From the NCBI GenBank assembly GCA_025351985.1, contig JANXUW010000547.1:1-13203 (forward strand): a stretch of 13,203 nucleotides of DNA, in the 5' to 3' direction. The notes beneath the pieces are model-generated. The model made no database searches. It was given only the letters and a program-made list of their open reading frames with translations, and was not told where the DNA came from. Source of the stretch: Pseudolysobacter sp. (GTDB taxonomy: Bacteria; Pseudomonadota; Gammaproteobacteria; Xanthomonadales; Rhodanobacteraceae). Numbering within the stretch: position 1 is the first letter of the stretch; each line of letters starts with the position of its first letter. A program made the position numbers and the translations under genes. This document shows, piece by piece, positions 6,778 through 13,203 of this stretch.

Positions 6778-8223
6778 TTAAGGCGAATCGGTTTTTTTCG
6801 GGGCGCCAAGTTTGCGCGACAAGGTATTGCGACCAAGCCCGAGCTGCTGCGCGGCACGCTGGCGATGGCCGTCGTTGGCAGCGAGCGCGGCGTCGAACAG
6901 AATCTGCTCCAGTTTCGCCACCGCCTGCGCATGCAGATCGTTGCCGCCGCGCGCGAGTTCGGCATCGGCCCACGCGCGCAGCGGCACTTGCCAATCCGCG
7001 CTCGCATCGTCCGCCGACAGCGGCGCAGATGTGGCCACCGCAGTTGTCGCCACCGTCAGCGGCGGCAGATCACCGAGCAGAATTTCCTGACCCGGCGCCA
7101 TCACCGCCAGGCGCCGGCACAGATTTTCGAGCTGACGCACATTGCCCGGCCACGGTTGCGCGCTCAGCGCGATCAACGCGCTGCTGGAAAATCGTTTGCT
7201 CGCCAGCTGCATGTTTGCGCTCGCCTGCGCGAGAAAACGCGTCGCCAGCAAGGCGATGTCATCGCGTCGTTCGCGCAATGCCGGCAGGTGGATGCGTACG
7301 ACATCGAGGCGATGCAAGAGATCGGCGCGGAACGTGCCGGCTTCGGCGCGCGTATCCAGATCCTGATGGGTCGCCGCGATCACACGCACCGAGGCGCGGA
7401 TCAGTTCGCGCCCGCCGACGCGGTAATATTCGCCCTCGGCCAGCACACGCAACAAACGCGTTTGCAACGCCAGCGGCATGTCGCCGATTTCATCGAGAAA
7501 CAACGTGCCGCCTTCGGCTTGTTCGAACCGCCCGGGCTGGCGTTTGATCGCGCCGGTGAACGCGCCGATCTCGTGGCCGAACAATTCTGCTTCGAGCAAT
7601 TCGGCCGGAATCGCCGCGGTATTGAGCGCCACGAACGGACGCGTTTGCCGCCCGCTGTGACGATGCAAAGCGCGGGCGACCAGCTCCTTGCCGGTGCCGG
7701 TTTCGCCGGTGATCAGCACGTTCAGCTCGGTCGCGGCAACGCGGCCGATGGCGCGAAATACCTCACGCATCGCCGCCGATTGACCGAGCAGTTCGGCATG
7801 CGGCTGAACCTTCGGCGCAATCACGGCAGGGGGATGGATTTGCGCCAGCGCGCGCGCGATCGCAGTCACCGCGGCATCGAGGTCGAACGGTTTCGCGAGA
7901 TAGTCGAATGCACCGTTGCGATACGCCGCCGAGGTGCTCGCCACGTCGGTGAATGCGCTCATCACGATCACCGGCAACTGCGGATTTTTCTGCTTGACCC
8001 GTTCGAGCAATTTCAAACCGCTCGCGCCGGGCATGCGCACATCGGTCAGGATCAGGTCGGGCAGCAGCAGATCCGGCAGCGCCCCGCTCAGTGCCTGCTC
8101 GAGCGCCGCCAGCAATGATTCCGCATCGCCGAATTCGCGTGGTCTGTGATCGGCTTCGCGCAACGCCTGCGCCAGCACGAAGCGGATCGACTTGTCGTCA
8201 TCGGCCAGCCAGATGTCAGCCAT
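6778..8223 (-). CDS. ntrC: Nitrogen regulation response regulator NtrC (NR(I)), sigma54 activator
   Basis: NtrC is the DNA-binding output of the nitrogen two-component system; phosphorylated by NtrB it drives sigma54 promoters such as glnA. This 481-residue protein has all three domains. The receiver (1-125) has the acidic pocket Asp8-Asp10, phospho-acceptor Asp61 (LTDVRMPG), Ser89 and Lys111 (AKPF). The AAA+ domain (about 145-375) has Walker A GETGTGKE (173-180), the sigma54-contact loop GAFTGA (220-225) and Walker B LFLDEIGD (241-248). The C-terminal Fis-type helix-turn-helix is at about 437-472, ending [12 protein letters not shown], which is characteristic of NtrC/GlnG. The receiver has a few extra residues before Asp61, including a tandem [10 protein letters not shown]. 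The start overlaps the ntrB stop by 8 bp (ATGGCTGA), indicating coupled translation. Identity is very strong. Confidence 0.97.
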   Translation of the reverse strand: MADIWLADDDKSIRFVLAQALREADHRPREFGDAESLLAALEQALSGALPDLLLPDLILTDVRMPGASGLKLLERVKQKNPQLPVIVMSAFTDVASTSAAYRNGAFDYLAKPFDLDAAVTAIARALAQIHPPAVIAPKVQPHAELLGQSAAMREVFRAIGRVAATELNVLITGETGTGKELVARALHRHSGRQTRPFVALNTAAIPAELLEAELFGHEIGAFTGAIKRQPGRFEQAEGGTLFLDEIGDMPLALQTRLLRVLAEGEYYRVGGRELIRASVRVIAATHQDLDTRAEAGTFRADLLHRLDVVRIHLPALRERRDDIALLATRFLAQASANMQLASKRFSSSALIALSAQPWPGNVRQLENLCRRLAVMAPGQEILLGDLPPLTVATTAVATSAPLSADDASADWQVPLRAWADAELARGGNDLHAQAVAKLEQILFDAALAANDGHRQRAAQQLGLGRNTLSRKLGAPKKTDSP

Positions 8224-9271
8224 GCGGTTCTCCGAGCGGCAAGGTCAGCGTGAATACGGTGTGGCCCGCATGGCTGTAGCACGTGATCACGCCGCCATGT
8301 TCGTGCGCGATTTCCTGCGCCAGACTCAGGCCCAGGCCGGTGCCTTCGATTCGGCCCGAAACCAGCGGTTGAAACAGGGTCGGTTGCAAATCGTCCGGCA
8401 CGCCATCGCCGTCGTCGATCACGTCCACGCGCAACGCGAGCCGCGCCGCGTGCGTCGCCAATGGCGTGCCGTAGTCGACGCGCGTACGCAGGCGGATCAC
8501 TTGCGCATTTGCCTGCAACGCATTGCGCACCAGGTTCAACAACAATTGCAGCAAACGATCGCTGTCGGCCTGCACCGATGGCAGGCTCGGATCGTAGTCG
8601 CGCTCAATCCGCACACTCTGATCGGCCTCGGCCAGCACCAGCGTGCGCACGCGTTCGATCACCTCGTGGATGTTGATCGGCGCGAGGTTCGTGGCGCCGT
8701 CGGCGCGCAGCAGGCGATCCGCCAGACCGGTCAGTCGATCCGCTTCGGCGATGATGATTTCGGCGAGTTTGGCCAGCTCCGCATTGCCGCTCAAATGTCG
8801 CGCCAGCAATTGCGCCGCACCACGCACGCCGGCCAGCGGATTTTTCACTTCGTGCGCCAGACCGCGCAGGGATGCCGACAGCCGCATATCGGGCACGCTT
8901 TCCTCCACGCTAGCCAGCGCATGCACTTCGAGCAGCACGCCCGCGCTGACCGGCCCAAGGCTGACATCGGCGCGAAATTGATGGCCCGCGTGCATGCCGA
9001 GCAAACAATTGCGCAGTCGCAACAGGCGCTGCTCGTCGATCGCACGCCGCGCCGCTTCGGCAAGAAATTCGGCATCCGGACTCAACACGAGTAAGGTCGC
9101 GCCGAGGTAACGCATGCCGGCCAGACCAAGCGACTCGATCAGCGCCGGATTCAGATACACCAGACGCAAATCCGCGTCGAGCAAGGCAACCCCGGTCGCG
9201 AGTTGCGCAACTTTCGGTTCTATCCGCGCGGCGGATGGCGGCGATGGCAGATTGGCAGGTTGAGTCGTCAC
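8216..9271 (-). CDS. ntrB: Nitrogen regulation sensor histidine kinase NtrB (NR(II))
   Basis: NtrB is a cytoplasmic histidine kinase/phosphatase controlled by PII protein; it phosphorylates NtrC under nitrogen limitation. The 351-residue protein has an N-terminal PAS-like domain (about 20-120, beginning LATGVALLDADLRLVYLNPA). The H-box LRGLAHEVKNPLAGVRGAAQ follows, with phospho-acceptor His140. The ATPase part has N-box LLNLVRNALQA (Asn250), G1 DDGDGVPDD (286-294) and G2 EGTGLGLSLA (309-318). AHEVKNPL is the NtrB form of the H-box. There are no membrane segments, as expected. The start is a GTG at 9271: an in-frame TAA lies five codons upstream and no other start codon precedes the PAS domain. 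No clear Shine-Dalgarno is present. An NtrC-like palindrome abuts this start. No glnA is in view upstream, unlike in enterobacteria. Confidence 0.96.
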   Translation of the reverse strand: MTTQPANLPSPPSAARIEPKVAQLATGVALLDADLRLVYLNPALIESLGLAGMRYLGATLLVLSPDAEFLAEAARRAIDEQRLLRLRNCLLGMHAGHQFRADVSLGPVSAGVLLEVHALASVEESVPDMRLSASLRGLAHEVKNPLAGVRGAAQLLARHLSGNAELAKLAEIIIAEADRLTGLADRLLRADGATNLAPINIHEVIERVRTLVLAEADQSVRIERDYDPSLPSVQADSDRLLQLLLNLVRNALQANAQVIRLRTRVDYGTPLATHAARLALRVDVIDDGDGVPDDLQPTLFQPLVSGRIEGTGLGLSLAQEIAHEHGGVITCYSHAGHTVFTLTLPLGEPHG

Positions 9272-9288
9272 TGCACCAGTTTAGTGCA
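9272..9288 (-). promoter_or_regulatory. NtrC-type binding site at the ntrB start
   Basis: The sequence TGCACCAGTTTAGTGCA is a TGCAC-N7-GTGCA palindrome. It matches the NtrC (NR(I)) operator consensus TGCACCA-N3-TGGTGCA at 13 of the 14 specified bases. It directly abuts the GTG start codon of ntrB. In E. coli NtrC represses the glnL (ntrB) promoter through such a site, so negative autoregulation is the natural reading. The match is seen; the function is inferred. Confidence 0.65.
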
Positions 9289-9403
9289 TCGTGGCATGGG
9301 CTGCTGTCAGCATCATGCCTCCACCCACAACGTCGGCACTAACGGTTTGTATTTTCTGCCAGCAACCGTCCGTGCCGCGCGGAATAGGCTTAGCGGAGCA
9401 CAG

Positions 9404-9907
9404 TTACCGATTCTTTTTTGCAAGCGCCGGGCGCGACTTCGGTATTGTTTTCCCGGCTTTTGCTGCATTTTGAATTTGCACGAACGCAGCGCCGCGCTGA
9501 TCTGCCGCACCGCCGACAACCGTGATGTTTTCAAATGCGTCGGTGCTCGCTGCCAGCAGAAATGCCGCCAATGCTTCATCCGTGGTGCGAATGCAGCCCA
9601 TCGTGCAGTGTTTCGGGCCGATCTGGCCCAGTCCGTCGGGCACATCGCGTCGCCCGGAATGGACTCCCATGCCGCTCCTGCCCGGCACATCAAAAATCAG
9701 GATTCCATAATCGCCGTAGGCCCCTTCCGGATCGGTCATGTCGGTATGCTGGATATGTCCGATATAGCGATAAGTTCCGGGCGGCCACGGCCCCCTCGAA
9801 GTGGAATCGACATTGTTATAAGCCACAAAAGGGCCGGCCAATACCGACCCGGCGCGGTCGACGAGTGAGATCTGTGCCACGGCTTTGGTAAACAACAAAG
9901 TGCTCAT
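9404..9907 (-). CDS. Small L,D-transpeptidase (YkuD-like) domain protein without signal peptide
   Basis: This 167-residue protein carries a YkuD-like active-site arrangement. MGVHSG (80-85, His83) comes about 20 residues before CTMGCIRTTDEAL (101-113), with candidate nucleophile Cys105 and Arg107. In YkuD L,D-transpeptidases the corresponding motif is HG...S-H-G-C-I/V-R, and the enzyme makes or edits 3-3 peptidoglycan crosslinks. The preceding GPWPPGTYRYIGHIQ (39-53) resembles the strand pair found before the catalytic His. Oddities are Thr-Met in place of Ser-His before GC, and a second Cys at 101. There is also no signal peptide or membrane anchor, and the C-terminus is basic (KAGKTIPKSRPALAKKNR). 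It could be exported by another route, for example a type VI effector, or be inactive. Its GC is somewhat lower than that of the flanking genes. The family assignment is moderately sure. Confidence 0.72.
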   Translation of the reverse strand: MSTLLFTKAVAQISLVDRAGSVLAGPFVAYNNVDSTSRGPWPPGTYRYIGHIQHTDMTDPEGAYGDYGILIFDVPGRSGMGVHSGRRDVPDGLGQIGPKHCTMGCIRTTDEALAAFLLAASTDAFENITVVGGAADQRGAAFVQIQNAAKAGKTIPKSRPALAKKNR

Positions 9908-9913
9908 CTGCAA

Positions 9914-9920
9914 TCCTTTT
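9914..9920 (-). promoter_or_regulatory. Ribosome binding site fixing the L,D-transpeptidase-like start
   Basis: AAAAGGA on the minus strand ends six bases before the ATG at 9907. It abuts the alternative TTG at 9913, so the ATG is the real start. Confidence 0.7.
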
Positions 9921-10296
9921 GGTAACGTCTGGCGGGCATGAGGTCCGGTAACAGAAATCGTTATTCGTGCACGTTGAAGATCCCCGATCGATATCCCGTC
10001 GCAGGAGTGCTCGCGCCGAAAACGATTTTGCTATCGAAGGAATAGTGTCTCGGCCATGCCGTCTGTCTCAACCTGCCAGCAAAAGAACCGCTGAGCTGAG
10101 CATTTGCACAAGCGCTGCGGCGATCGGAATTGCACAACGGACTCTGGCAATACGCAGCCCCGCGGACAGTCGCCCGTCCGCGATCACTGCAGCGTCCGAT
10201 AACGGACGTTCATCTTGCTGCGGCAATATCCGAGCTAGCTAAAACAACAGCTTATGCTTGATTTGCAGCTTGGCATGCTCCCTGCTCTAGCAAGCC
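9921..10296. other. Intergenic region between divergent genes, lower GC, no convincing gene
   Basis: This is most of the 389-nt gap between the L,D-transpeptidase-like gene (leftward) and the adaptor gene (rightward). By hand count its GC is about 55%, visibly below the flanking coding DNA, except for a GC-rich stretch at 10141-10200. It must hold the promoters of both genes, but no sigma70 pair with good boxes and spacing was found. It contains the CGTCCG/CGGACG cluster at 10161-10208 and an 8-bp direct repeat, TTGCACAA, at 10104-10111 and 10130-10137. A GTG-initiated frame at 9967-10242 has no recognisable domain and is not called. Confidence 0.6.
10161..10208. repeat. Clustered inverted repeats of CGTCCG/CGGACG, candidate operator
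   Basis: Two inverted repeats lie side by side. The first is CGCGGAC (10161-10167) with GTCCGCG (10176-10182) across 8 nt. The second is CGTCCG (10193-10198) with CGGACG (10203-10208) across ATAA. The CGTCCG copies at 10175 and 10193 are 18 bp apart. The cluster is about 90-135 nt before the adaptor gene, a suitable place for a regulator of the efflux-type operon. No regulator gene is nearby, and the hairpins lack T-runs, so they are not terminators. Confidence 0.45.
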
Positions 10297-11550
10297 ATGG
10301 ACATTGCCCGCCCCGAACTGAAAATACGCAAACGCCGCCGCCAGTACATCATCGGCGCCGTCATTGTTGCCGCCCTCGCCAGCGCCAGCGTCGGCCTGTA
10401 TGCGCTTGGCCCCGCGGTGGCGTCGGTCGAGCGCTCGAGCGTGTTGATCGATACCGTCAAGCGCGGCGAACTGCTGCGCGAAGTGCGCGGTCCGGGCACG
10501 CTGGTGCCGAAGCAAATCCGCTGGATCGCCGCCGAAACCGCAGCCCGCGTCGAGCACATCGTGGTGCGTCCCGGTGCCACGGTTGAGGCAAATACGGTGA
10601 TCCTCGAACTCAGCAATCCCGAGGTCGAAGGCCAGTTGTTGGCCGCGCGCGCCGCGGTCACTGCGGCGCAGGCCGATCTCGCTGCCAAGCGCACCGACCT
10701 GAAATCAAAACTGCTCGACGAACAATCCGCACTCGCCCTCGCGCGCAGCAGTTACGAGATCGCACGCATGCAGGCCGAGGCCGAAAAAGTCATCGCCGAC
10801 AAGGGTGTGATCGCCGCCGTGCAGTACAAAAAAAGCCTAGTGACGCTGGAGCAGCTCAAGGATCGCGTATCGATCGAAGAGCAGCGCGTGGTCGAGTTCG
10901 GCCACAACATCAGCGCGCAAATCGCCGCCGAACAGGCGCGCCTTGATCAGCTTGTCGGCGCACGCGATTTGCGCCAGCGCCAGGCCGACGCGTTGCATTT
11001 GCGCGCGGGCATCGACGGCGTGTTGCAGCAGGTGCCGGTCGAGGAAGGCCAGCAGGTCGTGGCCGGCGCCAACCTCGCACGCGTGGCGCGGCCGAACGAG
11101 TTGCGCGCGCAGCTGCGCGTCGCCGAAACCCAGGCCAAGGACATCGTGCTCGGCCAACCGGTGAAAGTGGATACGCGCAACGGCATCGTTGCAGGCAAGG
11201 TGGTGCGCGTCGATCCGGCGGTGCAGAACGGCACGGTGCAGGTGGATGTGGATCTGACCGGTGCGCTGCCCGCGGGTGCGCGCCCCGATCTTTCGGTCGA
11301 CGGCACGATCGAAATCGATCGCCTGGCGGACGTGCTTTTTGTCGGTCGGCCCGCGTTCGGCCAGCCCGATTCCGAAGTCCGCATGTTTCGTCTCGATGCG
11401 GCCACCGGCATCGCCACGCGCGTGCCGGTGCGCCTGGGCAAGAGTTCGGTCAACCTGATCGAAATCCTGCAAGGTCTGCACGCCAGCGACCAGGTGATTC
11501 TGTCCGATACCAGCGCGTACGATCAGCACGATCGCATCCGTCTGAAGTGA
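10297..11550 (+). CDS. HlyD/MacA-type periplasmic adaptor subunit of an ABC export system
   Basis: This 417-residue membrane-fusion protein has a short basic cytoplasmic start (RKRRR, 11-15), one N-terminal membrane helix (about 17-38) and a large periplasmic part. Two half-lipoyl motifs make the barrel-sandwich domain: about 78-106 (IAAETAARVEHIVVRPGATVEANTVILEL, split here in description) and 236-262 (RAGIDGVLQQVPVEEGQQVV). Between them, about 108-230, is a long Ala/Gln/Glu/Lys-rich coiled-coil hairpin. A beta-barrel part (about 266-340) and membrane-proximal part follow. Such adaptors link an inner-membrane ABC permease to an outer-membrane channel, or act in periplasmic substrate handover. 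The ATPase and permease follow on the same strand, 42 nt and then a 4-bp overlap. No strong Shine-Dalgarno precedes the ATG. The substrate is unknown. Confidence 0.92.
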   Translation: MDIARPELKIRKRRRQYIIGAVIVAALASASVGLYALGPAVASVERSSVLIDTVKRGELLREVRGPGTLVPKQIRWIAAETAARVEHIVVRPGATVEANTVILELSNPEVEGQLLAARAAVTAAQADLAAKRTDLKSKLLDEQSALALARSSYEIARMQAEAEKVIADKGVIAAVQYKKSLVTLEQLKDRVSIEEQRVVEFGHNISAQIAAEQARLDQLVGARDLRQRQADALHLRAGIDGVLQQVPVEEGQQVVAGANLARVARPNELRAQLRVAETQAKDIVLGQPVKVDTRNGIVAGKVVRVDPAVQNGTVQVDVDLTGALPAGARPDLSVDGTIEIDRLADVLFVGRPAFGQPDSEVRMFRLDAATGIATRVPVRLGKSSVNLIEILQGLHASDQVILSDTSAYDQHDRIRLK

Positions 11551-11592
11551 TCTGCACCTGATTCCAATACTCCTTTCAACCGTGAGAACCGC

Positions 11593-12348
11593 ATGAGCAC
11601 CGAATCCCTGATCCGCCTCGACAGCATCAAGAAAGTGTTCCTCACCGACGAGGTGGAAACACACGCGCTGGCCGGCGTGCATTTCGACATTCGCCGCGGC
11701 GAATACGTCTCGATTTCCGGCCCGTCCGGTTGCGGCAAATCGACCTTGCTGGCGATCCTCGGCCTGCTCGATACGCCGAGCGAAGGCACCTACGTGCTCA
11801 ATGGCCGCGAGGTCGCCGACATCGGCGCGAGCGAACGCGCGTTGATCCGCAATCAGGAAATCGGCTTTGTATTCCAGGCCTTCAACCTGATCGGCGATCT
11901 GAGCGTATTCGAGAATGTCGAACTGCCGCTGACCTATCGCGATGGCGTGAGCAAGGCCGAGCGCCGCGAACGCACGATCACCGCGCTCGAAAGAGTGGGC
12001 ATGGCGCATCGCGTGAAACATTATCCGGCACAACTTTCCGGCGGCCAGCAGCAGCGCGTTGCGGTCGCGCGCGCGCTGGTCGGACAACCGTCGATCCTGC
12101 TCGCGGACGAGCCGACCGGCAACCTCGATTCGAAAAACGGCGAGGCGGTGATGACCCTGCTCGACGAACTGCACAAAGCCGGCTCGACCATCTGCATGGT
12201 CACCCACGATACGCGTTACGCCGAGTTCGCCGAGCGCCGCATTTTCATGTTCGACGGTCGTGTCGTCGACGAGGCCACGATGCATCGCCTGCGTCACGAG
12301 GAAGACCAGCGCCTGATTCGCCCGGCCAGTCAGCGCGTCGCACCATGA
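11593..12348 (+). CDS. ABC transporter ATP-binding protein, MacB/LolD-type
   Basis: This 251-residue ATPase powers the adjacent permease. It shows Walker A GPSGCGKST (43-51), Q-loop Gln95 (VFQAFNLI), signature LSGGQQQRVAVARAL (148-162), Walker B ILLADEPTGNLDS (168-180) and H-loop His205 (VTHD). 'FNLI' after the Q-loop and 'LADEPTGNLDS' are typical of the MacB/LolD/FtsE group, which works with FtsX-like permeases. The length fits a separate ATPase; in E. coli MacB the ATPase is fused to its permease. A GAGAA Shine-Dalgarno (11584-11588) precedes the ATG. Its TGA overlaps the permease ATG as ATGA, so translation is probably coupled. The C-terminal extension after 'FDGRVVDE' is charged and of no known role. 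Confidence 0.95.
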   Translation: MSTESLIRLDSIKKVFLTDEVETHALAGVHFDIRRGEYVSISGPSGCGKSTLLAILGLLDTPSEGTYVLNGREVADIGASERALIRNQEIGFVFQAFNLIGDLSVFENVELPLTYRDGVSKAERRERTITALERVGMAHRVKHYPAQLSGGQQQRVAVARALVGQPSILLADEPTGNLDSKNGEAVMTLLDELHKAGSTICMVTHDTRYAEFAERRIFMFDGRVVDEATMHRLRHEEDQRLIRPASQRVAP

Positions 12349-13203
12349 ACAGCTTCGCCGCCCTGCGTCACGCCGTGCGCAGTTTGCGCGCGCGCGCCGG
12401 CACCGCGAGTTTTGCGGTGCTTACGCTCGGCATCGGTTTGGCCGCGGCAATCGCGATTTTCTGCGTGATCGATGCAGTGCTATTGCGCGCGTTGCCGTAT
12501 CCGCAGGCCGAGCGTCTGCTGGTGATTCATGAGGTTGCCGACAACGGCCACAACATGGCGCTGGCAACGCCGAATTACGACGATCTCGCCGCGTCGCTCG
12601 ACCAGTTCGATGCGATCACATTCCACAACGCCAACTCCGGCATGCTGCGCAACGGCGACACCGCGATCCGCGCGATCATCGATTTCAGCGGCGGCGATTT
12701 TTTTCGCACGCTCGGCACCGCGCCGCAGCTCGGCCGCAGCTTCGCCGCCGGTGAACACGAACCGGTCGCGGTGATCGGCCATGCGTTGTGGCAGAGCCTG
12801 CTGCACGGCCGCGCGTATGTGCTCGGCCAGCCGCTCGATATCGATGGCACGCCGCACATCATCATCGGCGTGATGCCGGCAGGTTTCGCCTTTCCGCAAG
12901 ACACTGCAGTTTGGGCGCCGATGCTCGACAACCCGGGCACCTCGCGCAGCGCACACAACTGGCAGGCACTCGCGCGGCTGCGATCGGGCGCGGACCTGGG
13001 CCAGGCGCGCCTCGCCGCGAATGGACTCGCAACCAATCTCAAGCAGCGTTTCGGCAAGGACACCGATGCGGTTGCATTCGATCTCACCCCACTCGGTGAT
13101 GCGATCGCCGCACCGGTGCGCAGCGCGCTGTTGTTGCTCGGCGCGGGCTGCGCTTTCCTGCTGCTGATCGCGATCACCAACACCATCAATCTGCTGCTCG
13201 CGC
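12345..13203 (+). CDS. ABC transporter permease, MacB/FtsX family (ADOP-like), 3' end outside window
   Basis: The gene begins in the 4-bp overlap with the ATPase and runs off the right edge; 286 residues are visible. An N-terminal membrane helix (about 22-46, SFAVLTLGIGLAAAIAIF) is followed by VIDAVLLRALPYPQAERLL, which closely matches the 'VDAVLLRPLPYPDPERL' start of duplicated FtsX-type (ADOP) permeases. A periplasmic MacB_PCD-like domain follows (about 60-255), with DFFRTLGTAPQLGRSF, VAVIGHALWQSL and IIIGVMPAGFAFP. A second helix starts near 258 and reaches LLLIAITNTINLLLA at the edge. Proteins of this family sit in the inner membrane and act mechanically on periplasmic substrates such as peptides, antibiotics or lipoproteins. 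The full length, and whether the second FtsX half is present, cannot be seen here. Confidence 0.92.
   Translation, partial: MNSFAALRHAVRSLRARAGTASFAVLTLGIGLAAAIAIFCVIDAVLLRALPYPQAERLLVIHEVADNGHNMALATPNYDDLAASLDQFDAITFHNANSGMLRNGDTAIRAIIDFSGGDFFRTLGTAPQLGRSFAAGEHEPVAVIGHALWQSLLHGRAYVLGQPLDIDGTPHIIIGVMPAGFAFPQDTAVWAPMLDNPGTSRSAHNWQALARLRSGADLGQARLAANGLATNLKQRFGKDTDAVAFDLTPLGDAIAAPVRSALLLLGAGCAFLLLIAITNTINLLLA

Noticed and set aside
6865..8118. Plus-strand open frame (417 codons) opposite ntrC
   Set aside because: Antisense shadow of ntrC, whose three domains are complete.
9292..9307. TGGCATG...TGC on the plus strand near ntrB, considered as a sigma54 promoter
   Set aside because: The GC of the -12 element is two bases too close, and the direction would read antisense into the transpeptidase-like gene.
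9967..10242. Open frame of 91 codons in the long intergenic gap
   Set aside because: It begins at GTG, has no ribosome site, no recognisable domain and a Ser/Arg/Ala-rich composition typical of a chance frame in GC-rich DNA; it also spans the inverted repeats.
10837..12297. Long minus-strand open frame (486 codons) opposite the adaptor and ATPase genes
   Set aside because: It lies antisense to two genes with all catalytic motifs intact and its translation shows no domain, only His/Ala/Arg-rich shadow sequence.

Overview
This is a high-GC window from a gammaproteobacterium, most likely of the Xanthomonadales/Lysobacterales and perhaps Rhodanobacteraceae-like. That placement is inferred from base composition, the E. 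coli-like NtrB/NtrC pair, the FadI-type thiolase, and an adaptor/ATPase/FtsX-type permease operon of a style common in that order. No rRNA, tRNA, CRISPR array, transposase or phage integrase is visible. The window holds eleven protein genes with internal starts and one partial gene at each edge, counted together as twelve CDS.

Layout. (1) 2-643 (+): C-terminal part of a phospholipase D/cardiolipin-synthase-type enzyme. (2) 711-1283 (+): a YkvA/DUF1232 protein with a candidate promoter, followed by a clear intrinsic terminator at 1305-1331. (3) 1526-2602 (+): an exported protein with an HExxH zinc-protease-like motif. (4) On the minus strand, a class I methyltransferase (3995-4921) lies upstream of a FadI-type 3-ketoacyl-CoA thiolase (2624-3916). 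(5) 5056-6240 (+): a 394-residue protein I cannot assign. (6) On the minus strand, a nitrogen-regulation cluster: ntrB (8216-9271), ntrC (6778-8223, overlapping ntrB by 8 bp) and a GNAT acetyltransferase (6266-6736). A good NtrC-type palindrome sits directly against the GTG start of ntrB, which points to autoregulation. (7) 9404-9907 (-): a small L,D-transpeptidase-like protein with no signal peptide, next to a 389-nt intergenic stretch of lower GC carrying repeated CGTCCG/CGGACG elements. (8) 10297-13203 (+): a MacAB-like operon of periplasmic adaptor, ABC ATPase and an FtsX/MacB-type permease that runs off the end of the window.

How the genes work together. NtrB and NtrC form a two-component pair sensing nitrogen status, and the GNAT gene behind them probably shares their transcript. 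The adaptor, ATPase and permease should assemble into one inner-membrane export or lipid/peptide-handling complex. The thiolase would carry out the last step of fatty-acid beta-oxidation. The other genes look like single housekeeping or accessory units.

The window is mostly ordinary chromosomal content. The items most worth a second look are the NtrC-like site on the ntrB start codon, the unsecreted L,D-transpeptidase-like protein and its regulatory-looking neighbour region, the exported HEGQH protein, and the unassigned 394-residue protein.
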